From NCBI GenBank assembly GCA_015232315.1, contig JADFZZ010000001.1, positions 272,835 through 336,834 of the forward strand: a stretch of 64,000 nt of DNA. The letters are read 5' to 3'. This stretch comes from SAR324 cluster bacterium (lineage in GTDB: Bacteria; SAR324; NAC60-12). The position numbers and the translations under genes are program-made. This document shows, in pieces, positions 8,626-17,961 of this stretch. The first letter of the stretch is position 1. Every line of letters starts with the position of its first letter. The notes below the pieces were generated by a model, which saw nothing but the letters and a program-made list of their open reading frames with translations, had not been told where the DNA came from and made no database searches.

Positions 8626-9918
8626 ATGTCTGAAAACGTTAAGATTACTTTTCCTGAAGGAAAAACAATTGAATGCCCGGTAGTCACAGGGTCTGAAAAT
8701 GAAAAAGCGATTGATATTTCCAAATTACGCAGTTCAACCGGCTATATTACTCTGGACCCCGGCTATATGAATACCGGTGCCTGTGTCAGTTCCATTACCT
8801 ATCTGGATGGTGAAACAGGTATTTTGCGCTATCGGGGAATACCGATTGAACAACTGGCCGAGAATTCTACATTCACAGAAGTTTCCTATCTTCTGATTTA
8901 TGGCGAATTACCCAATCAAACAGAATTGAAACGTTTTTCCAGCGGACTGACGGCCCATTCCATGATCCATGAAGACATGATCAATTTTTTTGAAAGTTTT
9001 TCCGTACAGCCTCATCCGATGGCAACCTTGTCGGCCATGGTTTGTTCGCTGTCAGCTTATTATTCCGAGGCCTCCGGTACAGTGGATATGCATGAGTTTG
9101 ACCGGAATGTGACCCGCCTGCTGGCGAAAATCCGTACCATTGCGGCGTTTTCATATAAAAAATCAATCGGTCAGCCGTTTGTTTACCCCAAAGATTCACT
9201 GGCTTATTGCGCGAATTTTCTGCGGATGATGTTTGCTGTTCCCGCGGAAGAATATGAATTGGATCAGGAGATTGTTGATGCGCTGGATTTGCTGTTGATC
9301 CTGCATGCGGATCATGAACAGAATTGTAGCGCATCGACAGTAAGAGGTGTCGGTAGCAGTCACGCCAATATTTACGCATCAATCGCATCTGGAATTCTTG
9401 CGTTGTGGGGACCATTGCATGGCGGTGCCAATCAGCAGGTGATGTTCATGCTGGAAAAGATTCATGCCAATGGCGGGAATGTGGATACCTTTATGGAGCA
9501 GGTTAAGGACAAAAATTCCACTGCACGATTGATGGGGTTTGGGCATAGAGTTTATAAAAACTACGATCCACGGGCTAAAATTGTCAAACAGGCTTGTGAC
9601 AGGATTCTAAATAAACTGGGAATTAAAGATCCTCTGCTGGATATTGCCATGAAACTTGAAGAACGGGCATTGGCAGAGGACTATTTTATTGAAAGAAAAC
9701 TGTATCCAAACGTTGATTTTTACAGTGGTATCATCTATCGGGCCATTGGTATTCCCAGCAATATGTTTACAGTCATGTTTGCACTTGGACGTATTCCGGG
9801 GTGGATTGCTCAATGGAAAGAAATGCATGATGATCCGGCTACCAAAATCATGCGTCCCCGTCAAATTTATTCAGGACCGACCGTGCATGATTATGTCCCT
9901 ATGAAAGATCGAGTCTGA
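8626..9918 (+). CDS. gltA: citrate synthase (type II, hexameric form)
   Basis: 430 residues. It condenses oxaloacetate and acetyl-CoA to citrate. The N-terminal beta-strand extension of the Gram-negative NADH-regulated type is present (VKITFPEGKTIECPVV). The three catalytic residues can be placed: His in LHADHEQNCSAS, His in GPLHGGANQQ, and Asp in PNVDFYSG. The substrate-binding block FGHRVYKNYDPRAK is intact. GAGG precedes the ATG. Other TCA genes (mdh-sucCD) are some 45 kb away in the same window. Confidence 0.96.
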   Translation: MSENVKITFPEGKTIECPVVTGSENEKAIDISKLRSSTGYITLDPGYMNTGACVSSITYLDGETGILRYRGIPIEQLAENSTFTEVSYLLIYGELPNQTELKRFSSGLTAHSMIHEDMINFFESFSVQPHPMATLSAMVCSLSAYYSEASGTVDMHEFDRNVTRLLAKIRTIAAFSYKKSIGQPFVYPKDSLAYCANFLRMMFAVPAEEYELDQEIVDALDLLLILHADHEQNCSASTVRGVGSSHANIYASIASGILALWGPLHGGANQQVMFMLEKIHANGGNVDTFMEQVKDKNSTARLMGFGHRVYKNYDPRAKIVKQACDRILNKLGIKDPLLDIAMKLEERALAEDYFIERKLYPNVDFYSGIIYRAIGIPSNMFTVMFALGRIPGWIAQWKEMHDDPATKIMRPRQIYSGPTVHDYVPMKDRV

Positions 9919-9950
9919 CAGATAATATTCCAATCCTTGTTTCCTCTCTT

Positions 9951-10002
9951 GAGTCAGGATGTCCTCTTGACAACCCTGACTCGCTCTTACATAGACTAAG
10001 AG
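9951..10002. terminator. two short inverted repeats between gltA and sthA
   Basis: GAGTCAGG (9951-9958) pairs with CCTGACTC (9975-9982), a perfect 8-bp stem. CTCTTA (9984-9989) pairs with TAAGAG (9997-10002). A run of six T follows only after a further 13 bases, so these are possible weak terminators or regulatory sites within the 205-base gap rather than a canonical terminator. Confidence 0.3.
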
Positions 10003-10123
10003 TCCGCTTCTCTCAATTTTTTCAGGATCTGTTTTGTCGATGATTTCAGGAATATTGTATTATCAATATTTGTCATAATCACGATTTCGCAGAAGATCCG
10101 GCACAAGACTAAAGGAGTCTGAT

Positions 10124-11524
10124 ATGCAGGAAAGCATGCAATTTGATATCGCTGTGATAGGCTCAGGTCCAGCCGGAGAAAAAGCGGCGATGCAGGCCGC
10201 CAAGCTGGGTAAAAAAGTTGTTCTGATTGAAAAAAATAAACATATCGGGGGTGCGTCTCTGCACACAGGAACCATTCCTTCCAAATCGCTGAGAGAAACA
10301 GTGGTCGATCTGGAATTGCTTCACAAGATGACGCATGGGATCCAGATTTCTTACCGTGAAGGGTTGACGACTGAAGAATTCATGTCTTTGACCAAAGTTG
10401 TGATTGATGAGCAGGAAAGCCTGTTTCACAGGAACCTCAGCAAAAACCAGATTCCCTTGATTTTTGGCACGTCTCATTTCAAATCGGCCCACCAATTGGA
10501 AGTGGTTCGTGAACAAAATCCTCAGCCGCTGATTATTGAAGCCGATTATTTTGTGCTTGCGACTGGTTCTCATCCACATCATCCGGTATGGGCGCCATTT
10601 GACAATGAATCTGTTTTTGATTCTGACACCATTCTACAGATCAAGCATCTTCCCAAAAAAATCACGATCATCGGGGCTGGTGTGATTGGCTGTGAATATG
10701 CCTGTATATTCTCAAAATTGGGAATCCGGGTGAATTTGATTGCCAGAGATCGGGACATCCTGAATTTTCTGGATGGTGAAATTGTGGATACACTGGTCTA
10801 TCGGATGCGTAACCAGCGGATCACCTTGCGTCTTGGTGAAAGTGTCAGGCACATTGAAAAAATTTCTCAGGATGAAGTTCATGTTCACCTGGATAGTGGA
10901 AAAATTCTTCCCTGTTCTACCGTGATGGTGGCCGCCGGAAGAAGAGCCAATACCGAAGGACTTGGACTTGAACAGGTCGGGATTGAGATGTCACCAAACG
11001 GGCCTGTCGCCGTGAATGAAAATTATCAGACTACTCAGGAAAATATTTATGCTGTGGGAGATATCATTGGCTTTCCCGCATTGGCATCAACAGCCATGAC
11101 ACAGGCACGAATTGCGGTATTGCATGCGTTTGGTGAACTTCATAATGAAAAAATGCCGACAGCGCTACCATTTGGCATCTGGACTATTCCCGCGATTGCC
11201 ATGGCTGGGAAAACAGAGGAAGAACTGACGGATATGCAGATTCCCTATGAAGTCGGGATAGCGCATTTCAAAGAAGTAGTTCGTGCTAAAATTATGGGAG
11301 ATGACGAGGGGATTCTCAAACTGCTGTTTGACCCCGGTTCATTGAAACTGCTGGGGGTGCATATCATTGGTCCCCGTGCGACAGAATTGATCCATTTGGG
11401 ACAGGCTGTCCTTTATTTTGAGGGCACTGTTAAATATTTCATGAATGCGGTGTTCAATTATCCAACGCTGGATGAAGCCTACCGTATCGCGGCATTCAAT
11501 GGTGTCAATCGGTTGCGGGTGTGA
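10124..11524 (+). CDS. sthA: soluble pyridine nucleotide transhydrogenase-like flavoprotein
   Basis: 466 residues, full length for the family. It has two Rossmann folds, an FAD-binding GSGPAG at about residues 13-18 and an NAD(P)-binding GAGVIGCEYACIF mid-protein, then the C-terminal dimerisation domain (VFNYPTLDEAYRIAAFNG). Similarity to E. coli SthA is visible throughout. The redox-active dithiol of dihydrolipoamide dehydrogenases is absent: the equivalent segment is IGGASLHTGTIPSK. SthA normally keeps one Cys there (GGGCTHWGTIPSK), but here it is Ser. It probably transfers hydride between NADPH and NAD+. AGGAGT precedes the ATG. Confidence 0.8.
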   Translation: MQESMQFDIAVIGSGPAGEKAAMQAAKLGKKVVLIEKNKHIGGASLHTGTIPSKSLRETVVDLELLHKMTHGIQISYREGLTTEEFMSLTKVVIDEQESLFHRNLSKNQIPLIFGTSHFKSAHQLEVVREQNPQPLIIEADYFVLATGSHPHHPVWAPFDNESVFDSDTILQIKHLPKKITIIGAGVIGCEYACIFSKLGIRVNLIARDRDILNFLDGEIVDTLVYRMRNQRITLRLGESVRHIEKISQDEVHVHLDSGKILPCSTVMVAAGRRANTEGLGLEQVGIEMSPNGPVAVNENYQTTQENIYAVGDIIGFPALASTAMTQARIAVLHAFGELHNEKMPTALPFGIWTIPAIAMAGKTEEELTDMQIPYEVGIAHFKEVVRAKIMGDDEGILKLLFDPGSLKLLGVHIIGPRATELIHLGQAVLYFEGTVKYFMNAVFNYPTLDEAYRIAAFNGVNRLRV

Positions 11525-11630
11525 AACAGGGCAATATTGATTCATGAAAATCCAATATGCGGCCTGTCACAGTTATTGCATTGATAGGAGTTCACTGAAT
11601 TTATGCCATAATTTTTGATGAAAGGTCACT

Positions 11631-12638
11631 ATGGGAGCTGTCTTGTCACAACAGGAAGTTGATGCCTTGCTGAGAGGTGTCGCTGGTGATGATATGGGAA
11701 GCGATGATGAGGAAGAATATGATCCCAATGAGGTCGTCCCGTTTGACCTGACAGCTCAGGATCGCATCATCCGGGGACGTATGCCCACACTGGAGATCAT
11801 CCATGACCGTTTTGTTCGACTGTTTCGACTGACATTGTCCAATGCGCTTCGTAAGGTGGTGGATATCAGTGTGCGTTCCACAGAGCTGATCAAGTTTGGC
11901 GAATTTTTGAAAACACTGCCTGTTCCGTCATCATTGAATCTTTTCCGCATGACGCCACTGAGGGGAAATGCCATCATGGTGCTGGAAACACGCCTTGTTT
12001 TCACATTGATTGATTTGTTTTTTGGTGGAACCGGAGAACTTGAAGTCAAGGCTGAAGGTCGTGATTTTACTGAAATTGAACAGCGTATGATCAAACGGGT
12101 GGTGATCAGTGCGTTGGAAGATCTGCAAAGTTCGTGGCGTCCTGTGTTTCCAATCCAGATCAATTACACTCGATCCGAGGTCAATCCACAGTTTGTGGCG
12201 ATTGTGCCTCACAGCGAAATTGTGATTGTGGTGACCTTTGATGTGGAGATTGGACGTGCCCCCATGTCGATTACGGTATGTGTCCCCTACTCCATGATTG
12301 AACCCATCCGGGTCAAGCTCAATGCGGGTTTCCAGAGTGAACAGGATGAAGCGGATAATACGTGGATCAACAGGTTTAAGAAAAACCTGGATAAAGCTAA
12401 TGTCGAATTTGTGGTGCAGTTGGGACAAACAAACATGAATGTCAGAAATTTCCTCAATCTGCAGGCCGGAGATCTCTTGTTGCTGGATCAGGAAGTCCAT
12501 GAACCGGTTGATGTTCTCATCAATGGCGTCAAAAAAATTACCGGCTATCAGGGATCTTATAAAGGACACAAGGCGATCACGATCAAAGATTTGATTTATA
12601 TCCCACCCATGGTGGATGAAATCTTTTCCAGTTCCTGA
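11631..12638 (+). CDS. fliM: flagellar motor switch protein FliM
   Basis: 335 residues. FliM forms the middle ring of the flagellar C-ring and binds phospho-CheY. The N-terminal CheY-P peptide is clear (LSQQEVDALLRG, residues about 5-16), followed by an acidic linker, the CheC-like middle domain and a C-terminal SpoA/FliN-like domain (DLLLLDQEVHEPVDVLINGV). No other flagellar gene is near, so it is separated from the usual fliL-fliN cluster. Its TGA (12636-12638) is immediately followed by the TAA of convergent panB, leaving no intergenic base. Confidence 0.95.
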   Translation: MGAVLSQQEVDALLRGVAGDDMGSDDEEEYDPNEVVPFDLTAQDRIIRGRMPTLEIIHDRFVRLFRLTLSNALRKVVDISVRSTELIKFGEFLKTLPVPSSLNLFRMTPLRGNAIMVLETRLVFTLIDLFFGGTGELEVKAEGRDFTEIEQRMIKRVVISALEDLQSSWRPVFPIQINYTRSEVNPQFVAIVPHSEIVIVVTFDVEIGRAPMSITVCVPYSMIEPIRVKLNAGFQSEQDEADNTWINRFKKNLDKANVEFVVQLGQTNMNVRNFLNLQAGDLLLLDQEVHEPVDVLINGVKKITGYQGSYKGHKAITIKDLIYIPPMVDEIFSSS

Positions 12639-13448
12639 TTATTTTTTAAGATGATACAGCTCTTTTTCAGCAGGATAATTCCCCCCCTGAACGTCCTCGA
12701 GCCATTTATGAATCCCCTCTCTGGCTGATTCCGCAAGAGAGGCGTAACGCCGCACAAAGGATGGCACTTTGCCAGTGGTCATTCCCAGCAGGTCATGAAA
12801 TACCAGCACTTGTCCATCAACAAATCGTCCTGAACCAATGCCAATGGTAGGAATGTTTAGTTGTTTTGTGACATCTTGGGCGACTTCTTCGGTCACACAC
12901 TCCAAAACAATGCTAAAAACACCTGCCTCTTCAAGTTTGGCAGCTTCATCCATTAATCTGGCCCGGTCGGTGTCGCTCTTGCCATCCACTTTATAGCCAC
13001 CATAGACATGGACTGATTGGGGCCGAAAACCCAGATGTCCCATGACAGGAACTCCGATATCATTGAGCAGTGGAACAGCCTGAAGGATAGCAGGCGATGT
13101 TCCTTCCAGCTTAACCGCGCTGGCACTACTGGCTTTGAAAACTTCCATACAATGGCGAACTGTTTCTTCCACACTCACGCCAACACTTCCAAAGGGCATA
13201 TCTGCAATGATGAATTTTTCCGGGGCATTTTGAACCACAATGCCTGAATGGTAGATAATGTGCTCCATTGAAACGCCAATGGTTGTGTTTTTTCCCTGGA
13301 TCACATGTCCCAGCGAATCACCTACCAGAATCATATGAACGTCCGATTGACCCACCATGGTGGCAGAAAACGCGTCATAGGCGGTTAAGCATAAGATTTT
13401 TTCCTTTCCTTTCGCTTGTACAATCTGGGGAACACCGATTTTTTTCAT
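12639..13448 (-). CDS. panB: 3-methyl-2-oxobutanoate hydroxymethyltransferase
   Basis: 269 residues from the chosen ATG, which has AGGAG eight bases upstream; an in-frame TTG six codons earlier is less likely. PanB makes ketopantoate in pantothenate/CoA synthesis. Seen: LTAYDAFSATM, the metal/substrate site VGDSLGHVIQG, VKLEGT, MGHLGFRPQ, and IGIGSGRFVDGQVLVFHDLLG, all standard PanB blocks. No panC or panD adjoins it. Confidence 0.96.
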   Translation of the reverse strand: MKKIGVPQIVQAKGKEKILCLTAYDAFSATMVGQSDVHMILVGDSLGHVIQGKNTTIGVSMEHIIYHSGIVVQNAPEKFIIADMPFGSVGVSVEETVRHCMEVFKASSASAVKLEGTSPAILQAVPLLNDIGVPVMGHLGFRPQSVHVYGGYKVDGKSDTDRARLMDEAAKLEEAGVFSIVLECVTEEVAQDVTKQLNIPTIGIGSGRFVDGQVLVFHDLLGMTTGKVPSFVRRYASLAESAREGIHKWLEDVQGGNYPAEKELYHLKK

Positions 13449-13552
13449 AGGAACAGCTCCTGTCAATGATCCGGGGGATCGTTTGAAATATCATTTCACA
13501 TTTCCAGGAAATGAAACCATGAGGTATCATTCCAACCACGAACAGAAATTTA

Positions 13553-15532
13553 TCAGGAAGAAACAACATGTGCCTGAACAATATGTCGTTCACGGTCAAC
13601 ATGATCAATCTGAAGCAAAATCTCATCACCTTCCTGGTACGATGTCAATCCTGGTAATGACAGCACAAACAACAATTCTTTCAATTCTATGTTGGTGGCG
13701 TGGTGTTTGTGCCGTAGTATGGTGGCTTTGAATGGTTCGCCAATATGCTGAGACAGATAACGGATTTTCCAGTGTGCAGTGATCTCACGCTCTATCTGGG
13801 CATAGGTTTTTTGCTGGAGTTCGGCCTGTTGTGCCCAGACCATGAGTTTTTCTTCATCAAACAGAGATGGTCCATTGGCCAGACTTTGCTTTAATTGATG
13901 CTGCACGATTAAATCGGTAAAACGTCGGATTGGCGAGGTTACCTGTGTATAAACATCACATCCCAGACCTGAATGGCGCCCGGGGACGGTTGTGAGACGT
14001 GCCGGATCTATCTGGATATGGCGCATCTCTAGAGATTCTCCTGGTTGTGGCTGTTTTACAATCTCATAGGGCGGTTGCGTGCGGAAAATAGCCGGATATT
14101 TTTTTTCAGACAAGTATCTGGCCGTTTCATGATTCACCAGAATCGCCAATTCTTGAATGATCAGATTGGACGGACTGTTGCGGTCAAGAGGGATGATTTT
14201 GATTTGATCAGGATTGCTGATATCCATTTCTACTTCACGTCGTTCCAGTTCCAGAGCGCCATTTTCGATCCGACGTTTCATCAATGCCTGGCAGGCGGTG
14301 AATAGTCGCGGCCAGTAATCGGTTTCCTGACGGACATATTCATCGGCCTGATTATAACTGAGATTTCGGGATACCTGAATGGTTTCGCTACGAATTGCGT
14401 TTATTTGATAAGTTCCTGTTGCCGAAATTTCAAAAGTAAACGCAATGGCGGGTCTGTTTTTATGCGCCACCAGTGACAGTGCCTGATTGGACAGAATTTC
14501 AGGTAGCATGGGAAAGATTTGACGCAGTGTGTAAACGGTGGAAATTTTTTTTCTGGCATCCTCAAAAACCAGGGATTCAGGAGCTATTCTATCAGCAACA
14601 TCTGTAATATAGACTACAATCGTTAGCTGTTGATCGTTCCAGGATAACACTGAAAAAGCATCATCATAGTCACGTGTCTTTTCAGAATCAATTGTCAGGC
14701 ATTCCGCATTACTTGAAGGAGATTTTTCATGGAGAATTTCTGCGATACTCGTTGCTTCTTCCAATACATTTTGTGAAACATGGTCACGAATCTGCGATTT
14801 TTCCAATAAAAGTCGACACCACGAAACCGGCATTCCAGATTGTAACAACCATTTCCTGATTTTACATTCATCATCTCTCTCCAGGGTATTCCAATTCATC
14901 AAAGTGCTGATTTCTTTCCAGTGAGGAGACTCTTTAGCCTGGATCAATACACTGCGCAGTTGTTGAAGCCATTCACGCAAATCAGGATCGTCATCGACTG
15001 ATAAGGACTGTTGCTGATCCAGTTGCATAATCCATTTCTGAATCTGAATACTTTTTGCGGCCAATTTCCGGGCTTGTCTGGTCTGCGTTTCAATCAGTTC
15101 GAGTTCGGCAGATGTCCTGGGAATGAAGGTTTGGTGACGGGTGCGTTTGAACCAGAGATTGTCTTCAAGCAAGGCGATGAGCAATGCCAAACGGGGAACA
15201 GGTTGGGGGGAATCCAGAAAGTTTTCTGCCAGTTCTTCCAGCGTATATTCCTGATCAGGCACTAGAAGCTCATGAATAATTTGAAGGTCTTGCTGTTGTC
15301 GGATTTCCTGAATTTCATGGATTTGGTGTTCCAGCAGAATTCTTATACGGGATGATTCAGTGATGGATACCGGGATGCTCCATTTCATCAAAAGCCGATT
15401 TTCAGGAAGAAACAACTCTTTGCCCTGAAAGGGTTGTATGATCAGTTTATTTTTTTGCTCACCTGCAATCCATCCAAAGGTAAGGTGATCATCTTTGAAA
15501 AAGAGGCAACATTCAGTCAAATGGCTGGACAT
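13553..15532 (-). CDS. RNase II-family 3'-5' exoribonuclease (RNB domain)
   Basis: About 659 residues. The RNB catalytic block TIDSEKTRDYDDAF lies at about residues 280-293, giving the metal-binding aspartates. Downstream are the family segments VYITDVADRI and YTQVTSPIRRFTDLIVQHQL. The first 270 residues do not look like the tandem cold-shock domains of E. coli RNase II; they are helical and charged, as in the RNB proteins of cyanobacteria and plastids. The last 60 residues could be a small S1-like domain. It probably degrades single-stranded RNA. The ATG lies 11 bases after the upstream gene's stop and has no good ribosome-binding site, suggesting coupling to that gene. Confidence 0.85.
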   Translation of the reverse strand: MSSHLTECCLFFKDDHLTFGWIAGEQKNKLIIQPFQGKELFLPENRLLMKWSIPVSITESSRIRILLEHQIHEIQEIRQQQDLQIIHELLVPDQEYTLEELAENFLDSPQPVPRLALLIALLEDNLWFKRTRHQTFIPRTSAELELIETQTRQARKLAAKSIQIQKWIMQLDQQQSLSVDDDPDLREWLQQLRSVLIQAKESPHWKEISTLMNWNTLERDDECKIRKWLLQSGMPVSWCRLLLEKSQIRDHVSQNVLEEATSIAEILHEKSPSSNAECLTIDSEKTRDYDDAFSVLSWNDQQLTIVVYITDVADRIAPESLVFEDARKKISTVYTLRQIFPMLPEILSNQALSLVAHKNRPAIAFTFEISATGTYQINAIRSETIQVSRNLSYNQADEYVRQETDYWPRLFTACQALMKRRIENGALELERREVEMDISNPDQIKIIPLDRNSPSNLIIQELAILVNHETARYLSEKKYPAIFRTQPPYEIVKQPQPGESLEMRHIQIDPARLTTVPGRHSGLGCDVYTQVTSPIRRFTDLIVQHQLKQSLANGPSLFDEEKLMVWAQQAELQQKTYAQIEREITAHWKIRYLSQHIGEPFKATILRHKHHATNIELKELLFVLSLPGLTSYQEGDEILLQIDHVDRERHIVQAHVVSS

Positions 15533-15543
15533 AAACAATAGAG

Positions 15544-16377
15544 TTAAAATTTTGCGGTGATAGTAGCGCTCATGAGGAGTCCGGTGAAATAAACTTCTTC
15601 GGCGGCACCCGGCGCCTGTGGATTGCCGTAAAAAATATTTTCATCTTTTTGAATGATGACTGTTTTAGTAATGAAATGCATGGAAAACCTGAAGCCAAAT
15701 GTCTCCCCATTGGTATCTATCGCAACAAATCGGATCGGAACCGGGGCAGCCTGGAATCGCTGCAATTGTGTACTGCTCCTGAAGTGGTTTGCTGCAGAAC
15801 CCCGGAATCCACCACGATAGATACCCTGAATTTTGGCAAATCCTGTGCCTACGGAAATATCAATGTCTGATTCATTTGGGTTAAATAGCGGATGGATGGC
15901 TGCTACAAACAAATCGTAATAGGTTTTCATCTGGACGATAGGACGTTCAGATCTTGGTACAGTCGTAAGTCCTCCTACAGTTCCATCATCTTCATAAGTG
16001 GTTACGTGTGTGTACATCAGCGAAACATAATTGATCAATGTGTCTGTCGGAAATGCATATTCAATGGTGGATGGAGGCATTTCATGGACAAATTTTTGTT
16101 CAATGGTTTCTTCTTTCTGCCCCTCTAGTCTCCCCCGGTAGTCCAAGGAAATGTTAACAGAAAATGGTGGAATATCAAAAGCCGCTGAACCACTCATTTG
16201 AGTGAATGGATGGGGGGTGTCATATCGTGGGGTTGTCAGTCCCAAAAAACCTAATCTCCAGTATGAATCAGTAGAACCACCACCTCCTCCTTCCTGGGCA
16301 TAAAGATTGGGGGTTATAAAAAATATCAACACATACCCGCCGCACAAAATCATGAATTTTCTGAGCAAAGCAAGCAT
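15544..16377 (-). CDS. secreted protein of unknown function
   Basis: 277 residues. A signal peptide (residues 1-27, cleavage near NLYAQ) is followed by a Gly-rich patch and then alternating hydrophobic/polar segments with many aromatics, ending in a strand finishing K-F. That pattern suggests an outer-membrane beta-barrel or periplasmic beta protein. I recognise no family. AGGAGT precedes the ATG. It is upstream of and probably co-transcribed with the RNB exonuclease gene, and 17 bases downstream of the DUF2007-like gene. Confidence 0.6.
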   Translation of the reverse strand: MLALLRKFMILCGGYVLIFFITPNLYAQEGGGGGSTDSYWRLGFLGLTTPRYDTPHPFTQMSGSAAFDIPPFSVNISLDYRGRLEGQKEETIEQKFVHEMPPSTIEYAFPTDTLINYVSLMYTHVTTYEDDGTVGGLTTVPRSERPIVQMKTYYDLFVAAIHPLFNPNESDIDISVGTGFAKIQGIYRGGFRGSAANHFRSSTQLQRFQAAPVPIRFVAIDTNGETFGFRFSMHFITKTVIIQKDENIFYGNPQAPGAAEEVYFTGLLMSATITAKF

Positions 16378-16394
16378 GTGACTCCTGTTTGAAA

Positions 16395-16865
16395 TTATAA
16401 TGGACCAGATGGCGCATTCTGATCCTGACGGTTTTTTATGAGATCCTTTGCTTTTCTCTCATCGGACGGTTTGACTAAAACTTTAATCTCCAGAGCATCG
16501 ACTGGGTGTATCAGGATGCTGGCTTGCTGTTTGTTCAAGACCCTGGTTTCAATACCTTCTGCTTCCAGAAAACCTGAAACCAGCTCCGCTTCAATCACTG
16601 ACGTTGACGCCAATACAGGGACCCATGAGGGGAACGTTGAGTTGTTTCGAGCCTCTTGTTTTTTTTTGCGATACTCATCAAGTGAGATTACCTCAGCGGT
16701 ATTCTGGGGCCTCTGGGGTCGTGGTTTCTGTGAATATTCGGTGAATTTTATCACCAGGGCTCCTGCAAGGATGAGAATGCCATAAACCACCCATTGACTC
16801 TGTGGATTGAGTCCCCAAATCAATACGGAAGAAATGATTATAGTCAATGTCAGTATTTTTCCCAT
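16395..16865 (-). CDS. membrane-anchored DUF2007-like protein
   Basis: 156 residues. Two hydrophobic segments (about residues 3-16 and 24-42) anchor a soluble tail. The C-terminal segment WVPVLASTSVIEAELVSGFL through the Lys-rich helix near the end matches the pattern of DUF2007, a small ferredoxin-like fold annotated as putative signal-transducing. AGGGGGG lies seven bases upstream of the ATG. It is first in the three-gene (-) group ending in the RNB exonuclease. Confidence 0.6.
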   Translation of the reverse strand: MGKILTLTIIISSVLIWGLNPQSQWVVYGILILAGALVIKFTEYSQKPRPQRPQNTAEVISLDEYRKKKQEARNNSTFPSWVPVLASTSVIEAELVSGFLEAEGIETRVLNKQQASILIHPVDALEIKVLVKPSDERKAKDLIKNRQDQNAPSGPL

Positions 16866-17223
16866 AAATCCCCCCTAAATCCCTCTGCAATGATGTTTAT
16901 TGTCAATGTGATGAGCTGACAATCGTAAATGTGTCAATTTGATTTTATTAAATTGTGGAAATTCAGATTGATGCATATCCCTGAGATAGATTATCAGGAT
17001 TTCAGCATAATAGGACGCTCAACTTATGCTTGAGGCAATGTCACAAACCATACAGATGAAGGAGCTTCTAACAGGCCTAAAAAACAACAGATATTTTTGA
17101 ATATTAAACGGGATGAAAGGGGCTTTGCGGGGTAGAATGAGCCAATTTGAAATTGAGAAAAATACTTCAAATTGGTTTCAGGGATGTTGTATCTGATCAA
17201 AATCGGATCCCTATTTTTTTCTA
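16866..17223. other. 358-base non-coding gap between the DUF2007-like gene and tRNA-Lys
   Basis: No convincing gene. It contains a perfect 10-bp inverted repeat, CCAATTTGAA (17142-17151) with TTCAAATTGG (17166-17175), without a T-run on either side. TTGACA-like hexamers occur on the minus strand upstream of the DUF2007-like gene but have no good -10 at the right distance. Confidence 0.5.
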
Positions 17224-17299
17224 TGGTGGGTCGGCTGGGATTCGAACCCAGGACCACCTAATTAAAAGTCAGATGCTCTACCAACTGAGCTACCGACCC
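17224..17299 (-). tRNA. tRNA-Lys (anticodon UUU)
   Basis: On the minus strand the sequence folds as a cloverleaf: acceptor GGGTCGG pairs with CCGACCC, the D-arm contains AGCTCAGTTGGTAGAGC, the anticodon loop is CTTTTAA with anticodon TTT, and the T-loop is GTTCGAATC. The discriminator is A and an encoded CCA follows (17224-17226), giving 76 nucleotides. The anticodon stem has two G-T wobbles. No integrase or duplicated tRNA fragment adjoins it. Confidence 0.95.
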
Positions 17300-17310
17300 A
17301 TCCAAAGAAA

Positions 17311-17346
17311 GTCGAAATGTATACTTAGCCTTAACATTAATGTCAA
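17311..17346 (-). promoter_or_regulatory. sigma70-type promoter of tRNA-Lys
   Basis: On the minus strand TTGACA (17346-17341) and TATACA (17323-17318) are separated by exactly 17 bases. The expected start would be about ten bases upstream of the mature tRNA 5' end. Confidence 0.7.
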
Positions 17347-17387
17347 TGTTTCTTTTTAGAAAATTCCCGTTTTTTCAACACAAATAA

Positions 17388-17948
17388 TTATTCTGTTGGT
17401 TCTGTCTCATCCGTACCCGTGGTTGCCTGTTCCGGGGCCGGTAAATCCTGTTCCACTTGTTGGCGTATGACTTCAACCATGGTTTCCGACTTGTCTTCAT
17501 TTGCAAAATATTCAAACAGCCAGTAACCCGGCTTATTCACAGCTTCATCGACTTCCACTGTGTAGACGATGGAGAATCGTGAAAGATTTTTAGTCAAGGT
17601 CACGATGCCATCCTGAAAATGAATTCCAGCGGCAAGATTGGCATCATGATCACCACGTTCTTCAATACTGCCACGCTGTTCCAGGACAATATTGCCCTCA
17701 CCATCTGTAATACGTATTCCAAAAATATAGACATCCGGGTTCAAATCGAAATAATGCACCACAGGATAAAAGGTTTTTATACTTAAGGGAACCCGTTTGA
17801 TGGAATCGATAGGGACTCCATTTTCATCAATCTGACTGGAAAAGCTGAAACTTGTATTATAAATGCTGTCCTGATTGCCATCACGCTCAGCACATCCGCT
17901 GAACAGGATGGCCGGAAGAAGTATCAGAAGTAACAGAAACAACCGCAT
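17388..17948 (-). CDS. lipoprotein at the end of the pilus operon
   Basis: 186 residues. A signal sequence with lipobox LFSGC (Cys at residue 19) is clear; the residue after Cys is Ala, which favours outer-membrane sorting. The mature part is mixed alpha/beta with an acidic Thr/Glu-rich tail. No family recognised. It begins 13 bases after the secretin stop with an AGGATTC ribosome-binding site, so it is probably the last gene of the pilus assembly operon and may act as a pilotin or accessory protein of the secretin; that role is inferred from position only. Confidence 0.6.
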   Translation of the reverse strand: MRLFLLLLILLPAILFSGCAERDGNQDSIYNTSFSFSSQIDENGVPIDSIKRVPLSIKTFYPVVHYFDLNPDVYIFGIRITDGEGNIVLEQRGSIEERGDHDANLAAGIHFQDGIVTLTKNLSRFSIVYTVEVDEAVNKPGYWLFEYFANEDKSETMVEVIRQQVEQDLPAPEQATTGTDETEPTE

Positions 17949-17961
17949 GAATCCTCATAAA

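Noticed and set aside
13483-13731. Small plus-strand gene after panB
   Set aside because: It overlaps the well-supported C-terminal coding region of the RNB exonuclease and has low-complexity, unfamily-like sequence.
17026-17100. 24-codon frame in the gap before tRNA-Lys
   Set aside because: No ribosome-binding site and no features beyond an open frame; likely chance.
17224-17299. Integrated element at tRNA-Lys
   Set aside because: No integrase, no duplicated tRNA 3' end and ordinary genes on both sides.
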